Below, in pieces: positions 15,013 to 17,435 of a stretch of 17,435 nucleotides of DNA. The translations under genes were made by a program, and so were the position numbers. Source of the DNA: Candidatus Pacearchaeota archaeon (GTDB taxonomy: Archaea; Nanoarchaeota; Nanoarchaeia; Pacearchaeales; GW2011-AR1). The notes beneath the pieces were generated by a model. The model saw only the letters and a program-made list of their open reading frames with translations, was not told where the DNA came from and did no database searches. How positions within the stretch are numbered: position 1 is the stretch's first letter; each line of letters starts with the position of its first letter. The DNA lies in the NCBI GenBank assembly GCA_002690445.1, contig NZER01000089.1, positions 1 to 17,435 of the forward strand, in the 5' to 3' direction.

Positions 15013-15951
15013 CTATGACAAAATATCCCTTGGAACACCGTGAGAACGATAAGAGGCTCTCATCTCTCCAGAAAAATAATTAAAATTGTCAATATTCTCT
15101 TTGAAATTATTAAACTGGAGAAATTGGTATTCAGCTGTCGCCAAATCTACATGATCTATATCAAATGTCCTATTTGCAGCTAATCCAGTAAACGCAATTT
15201 CATCTATGTTTGCAGGAGTCCACGTTCCAGCCGAAGCATCAGGAGCAATGTCAAGATTAGCCCTGTGAGCAGCAAAACCTGTAGTGTTTACAGTTGTGTT
15301 CCAAGTCCTGTAATGACCACTCCTATTTGTAGACTGTCTAAGTGTCACACCTATAACATCTGACGATGAGTCAATCTTAGCGTAAAAACGAACTTCCTGT
15401 AAACGCCTAGGGTATGGTTTTGGAACCGTAGAAGGTATCGCTCTGTACGCTTCTCCATTACCACCAGCACCAACTACCACCCTCATTGAGTTAGTTCCAT
15501 ACTTTCTGGCACTTGTCAGTAAACTAAGAGTGGAGTTCGTAGTTGTATCACCCCATACAGCCCGAAGGGCCGTAGTATCAGCATGTTCCTCAAATCCATC
15601 CAGTAGATAGTCCGTTGGATTATGCTGTTTAGAAAAAATAATACGTTCTACTTCATCCACATGATCATAAAACATCTGACGAGAGGTAAATGTCTGTAAT
15701 TCAATCTTTACATCAGCAGTAATAGACACATGTTGGAAACCTATAGTCACATACTCATTTCTGTACCCATCTAGGCCAATAATGACGTGATCTCCGGTAT
15801 TTCTAATGTCTGCACGTTGATAATCGGGGGGTGGCTTCTCAATAATGGTCGGTTTAGTGATAATTCCGCCCCTGGTATCCCAATATGAGCTAATAAGGTC
15901 CCTAGCAAGCTGTGTTGGCATACCTCTGGGAGTATAAGTAAGGGTCGTCAT
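15013..15951 (-). CDS. Neck / tail-terminator-like protein interrupted by a carbohydrate-binding-like domain
   Basis: 312 residues from ATG 15951, which overlaps the connector gene's stop as ATGA. A GTG at 16011 would add 20 residues and a 64-base overlap, so I prefer the ATG. Residues 1-110 read like a tail terminator or neck protein: KPTIIEKPPPDYQRADIRNT, HVIIGLDGYRNEYVTIGFQH and VKIELQTFTSRQMFYDHVDE, with the V.I...T.SR...D.V.EV.RII pattern. The same fold seems to resume after residue 275 with YQFLQFNNFKENIDNFNYFS and MRASYRSHG. Between them, about 117-272, lies a jelly-roll-like domain resembling carbohydrate-binding modules: DGFEEHADTTALRAVWGD, YGTNSMRVVVG, LQEVRFYAKIDSSSDVIGVT and FDIDHVDLAT. 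A neck oligomer would display this domain as a collar. The terminator role is moderate, the inserted domain fairly clear. Confidence 0.6.
   Translation of the reverse strand: MTTLTYTPRGMPTQLARDLISSYWDTRGGIITKPTIIEKPPPDYQRADIRNTGDHVIIGLDGYRNEYVTIGFQHVSITADVKIELQTFTSRQMFYDHVDEVERIIFSKQHNPTDYLLDGFEEHADTTALRAVWGDTTTNSTLSLLTSARKYGTNSMRVVVGAGGNGEAYRAIPSTVPKPYPRRLQEVRFYAKIDSSSDVIGVTLRQSTNRSGHYRTWNTTVNTTGFAAHRANLDIAPDASAGTWTPANIDEIAFTGLAANRTFDIDHVDLATAEYQFLQFNNFKENIDNFNYFSGEMRASYRSHGVPRDILS
15136..15603 (-). other. Carbohydrate-binding-like domain inserted in the neck protein
   Basis: About 156 residues. The order LDGFE(E/D)..DT.AL...W, then (K)YGTNSMRV, EVRFYAKIDSSSDVIGV, a Trp/Thr-rich edge strand (YRTWNTTVNTTGF) and a final FDIDHVDLA follows that of family-type carbohydrate-binding jelly rolls. 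Known relatives bind polysaccharides, and some are purely structural. It sits in the middle of the chain, so both its ends must lie close together on the host fold. Confidence 0.5.
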
Positions 15952-17060
15952 GGCACCCAGACCCGTACTTTGCGTAACTCTTCGAGTCTTTCGTCCGCAG
16001 ATTCTCTCCACTGAGTAACTTTTTGCTCTAAAGAGTACCTATCCGTGCCCTGAGGGATCATGGTGGTGTAGTCATAGTTAGATATAACATCTGCCGCTAC
16101 AAATTTAGTGGCAATGTCCTCTACCTGACCAAAAGATACGTTGTACATCCCATCATCAGTGTCTGTTCCCCATATATAGTTACATCTGATGGCTCTTTTG
16201 AACTCACCAAAGCCCCATGTATAGATAGCAGACCGTGTATAAGTGAATGGAATAGACAATAATCTAGTTAATGGGACAATACCTGTCTGAGGATCGACAA
16301 AATAGTCACTTGTGCGCCCTTCTGACAATATATTGTACTCAGCACCGTCCCAAACAGCCAATTCTAGGAACTTTAAGACGGGTTGTCGCTTCAAAATTAC
16401 CCCATAACGACTGAATTCGTACAATTCCTCGTGTCTGTAGTTAGGTTTCCATGAATTCGTGGAATATCTATCGATTCTGCTCTCAGCCCTCTCAATAAGA
16501 TTCTCTACTTCGATCTTAGAAGGAGATGTTGTGGTAGAAAAGTCCTGTCTAAGCTGTAAAAACTGCGAAATAAGGGTTGGAGTAGTGTACGCATATGCAG
16601 GAAATGGGTACGAACGAGCCAAAGTTGCTGTAGTAGTTACAGCTGAAACACTTACTCGCACCCAGTAACGGGCAGTTCCACTCGTTGTATCCCCAGTAGA
16701 CCCAGTTTTCAAGTTAGTATTGGTATTTTCTATACCTACAAGGAGAGTTGTAGCCCAATCTCCGGGCATTCTCCAGTGAACTACACCACTTTCATCAAAA
16801 GCATAGGTCTTTATAACAGGTAAATTCTTCCATGCAGAGCCATTCCAATACTCATAGTCAGGAAGATCGTTATAAGACCCAACTGTAGACAATTCGAAGT
16901 AGGCGGCATGAAACTTACGGTCTAACCCAACATATATCTTGTCTGCGGTTTGACCAATGAGAGAAACGGCTGCCCCTGGAACGTCAGCTGCCGCAAACTC
17001 TAGGTCAACATATGCATTTGCACTGCTATCCCAGAGATAGATCGAGTCCCAAGGTAACAT
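15948..17060 (-). CDS. Head-tail connector (gp6-like adaptor) with N-terminal binding-like module
   Basis: 370 residues. ATG 17060 has AGGAG 6 bases upstream. Residues about 160-370 match the gp6/gp15-type connector layout: an opening helix set (KIEVENLIERAESRIDRYST), a beta section (SDYFVDPQTGIVPLTRLLSI, FTYTRSAIYTWGFGEF) and closing helices (VEDIATKFVAADVISNYD, SLEQKVTQWRESADERLEEL). Such proteins form a 12- or 13-subunit ring below the portal and seal DNA in the head. Residues 38-150 are an extra module: DKIYVGLDRKFHAAYFEL, YEYWNGSAWKNL, VVHWRMPGDW and RYWVRVSVSAV. The same module occurs in the hub protein at the other end of the tail. Connectors of this family are usually 100-200 residues, so the N-terminal extension is unusual and may project from the neck. 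Confidence 0.68.
   Translation of the reverse strand: MLPWDSIYLWDSSANAYVDLEFAAADVPGAAVSLIGQTADKIYVGLDRKFHAAYFELSTVGSYNDLPDYEYWNGSAWKNLPVIKTYAFDESGVVHWRMPGDWATTLLVGIENTNTNLKTGSTGDTTSGTARYWVRVSVSAVTTTATLARSYPFPAYAYTTPTLISQFLQLRQDFSTTTSPSKIEVENLIERAESRIDRYSTNSWKPNYRHEELYEFSRYGVILKRQPVLKFLELAVWDGAEYNILSEGRTSDYFVDPQTGIVPLTRLLSIPFTYTRSAIYTWGFGEFKRAIRCNYIWGTDTDDGMYNVSFGQVEDIATKFVAADVISNYDYTTMIPQGTDRYSLEQKVTQWRESADERLEELRKVRVWVP
16611..16949 (-). repeat. YWNG/YWVR-type module in the connector (shared with the hub protein)
   Basis: Residues 38-150. Signature order: D.IY.GLDR.F at the start, YEYWNGSAWKNL, F...G...W..PGDW, and RYWVRVSVSAV at the end. The hub copies at about 2495-2894, 3702-4682 and 4941-5465 share the start (FLYMG, FYFG, FYFG) and the end (YWVRWS, YWVKIY, FYVRARVS). 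The hub copy at 286-460 keeps WEYWNG. The pattern is familiar from baseplate proteins of phages and phage-like injection systems; its ligand is not known to me. Confidence 0.6.
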
Positions 17061-17063
17061 TCA

Positions 17064-17417
17064 CTACTCCTGTTGTTTCGTACTATCCAATCTTTCCTGT
17101 AATTCCGACTCTGCCTCTGCCCGTTCCTCTGCAGTTGCAGTGATCTCTATCCCAAGAAGCTTATGCATCCATGTTGGAAGAAGAATTATCTCTGATCTGG
17201 TCAAAAAAGCCACTCCTTGCAGCCTAGGAAATGCCTCTTTTATCTCCCCTTCAATAAAATCTATAGCTTTCTTCATTCGAGATGCATTCTGTACCAGAGA
17301 TTCCTTTCTCTGATCATCTGGATCACCTCCAGCAAGCTCCGATTCTACTTTCCAGAGCTTGTAATTAGCCCTAACCTGAGCCATACCACCTTTATACTCG
17401 TGCCATGCGGCAATCAT
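17064..17417 (-). CDS. Unrecognised small helical protein, possibly 5'-truncated by the window edge
   Basis: 117 residues from ATG 17417, but the frame stays open upstream to the right edge (six more codons, A-R-E-I-R-P), so the true start may be outside the window. The protein is mostly helical and charged: YKLWKVESELAGGDPDDQRK, MKKAIDFIEGEIKEAFPRLQ, a more hydrophobic middle (VAFLTRSEIILLPTWMHKLL) and a Glu-rich coiled-coil-like end (EERAEAESELQERLDS). It has no catalytic motif, signal peptide or membrane anchor. Position just before the connector gene suggests a head or packaging accessory protein, or the tail end of a larger head protein. The stop lies three bases before the connector gene start. 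Confidence 0.6.
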   Translation of the reverse strand: MIAAWHEYKGGMAQVRANYKLWKVESELAGGDPDDQRKESLVQNASRMKKAIDFIEGEIKEAFPRLQGVAFLTRSEIILLPTWMHKLLGIEITATAEERAEAESELQERLDSTKQQE

Positions 17418-17435
17418 AGGACGAATCTCTCTAGC

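Noticed and set aside
15952..16011. GTG start at 16011 for the neck protein
   Set aside because: It would create a 64-base overlap with the connector gene and a basic N-terminus unlike the rest. The ATG at 15951 overlaps the connector stop as ATGA, the usual coupling arrangement.
1..17435. CRISPR array, tRNA genes, insertion sequences, integrase or attachment sites
   Set aside because: No regularly spaced direct repeats, cloverleaf-like segments, transposase or recombinase motifs were seen on either strand; coding is essentially continuous.

Overview
The window is a compact, one-directional stretch of the late structural region of a tailed double-stranded DNA phage (or prophage). Every gene I can support lies on the minus strand, so the genes are transcribed from right (17435) to left (1). 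Genes are packed with ATGA overlaps, abutting stop/start pairs or gaps of a few bases. I see no tRNA, rRNA, CRISPR array, insertion sequence, integrase or attachment site. The host cannot be named. Shine-Dalgarno-like purine runs (GGAGG, AGGAG, AAAGG) before several starts point to a prokaryotic host, and base composition is moderately AT-rich by eye. A long tape measure protein, a tail tube-like protein and the absence of any recognisable sheath gene between connector and tape measure suggest a long non-contractile (siphovirus-like) tail.

Layout in transcription order. (1) Neck: a small unknown protein possibly cut by the right edge (17064-17417); a gp6-like head-tail connector with an N-terminal binding-like module (15948-17060); a neck or tail-terminator-like protein interrupted by a carbohydrate-binding-like beta domain (15013-15951); and an unknown 152-residue protein (14554-15012). 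(2) Tube and assembly: major tail protein (12834-14552), a small lysine-rich protein (12529-12810), and a tail assembly chaperone pair made by -1 ribosomal frameshifting (12044-12484, extended to 11775), followed by the tape measure (9248-11761). (3) Tail tip: two paralogous proteins (7487-9247 and 6321-7475), then an 1805-residue hub/fibre protein (903-6320). (4) A small basic protein (664-906), a short non-coding gap with a weak promoter candidate, and the 5' part of a DnaB-type replicative helicase gene running off the left edge, which marks the junction with a replication module.

The most unusual feature is domain shuffling of adhesion-type modules. A module with YWNG...W and YWVR-type motifs occurs once in the head-tail connector and apparently three times in the hub. 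FCCH-like beta modules occur three times in the hub and about twice in the first tail-tip protein. A carbohydrate-binding-like domain is inserted in the neck protein. The virion may therefore carry surface-binding decoration at the neck as well as at the tail tip. The best-supported single mechanism is the frameshift cassette: an A7 slippery run, a 7-nt spacer and a GC-rich hairpin, joining two reading frames just upstream of the tape measure gene. All function assignments come from reading the sequence; no database search was run.
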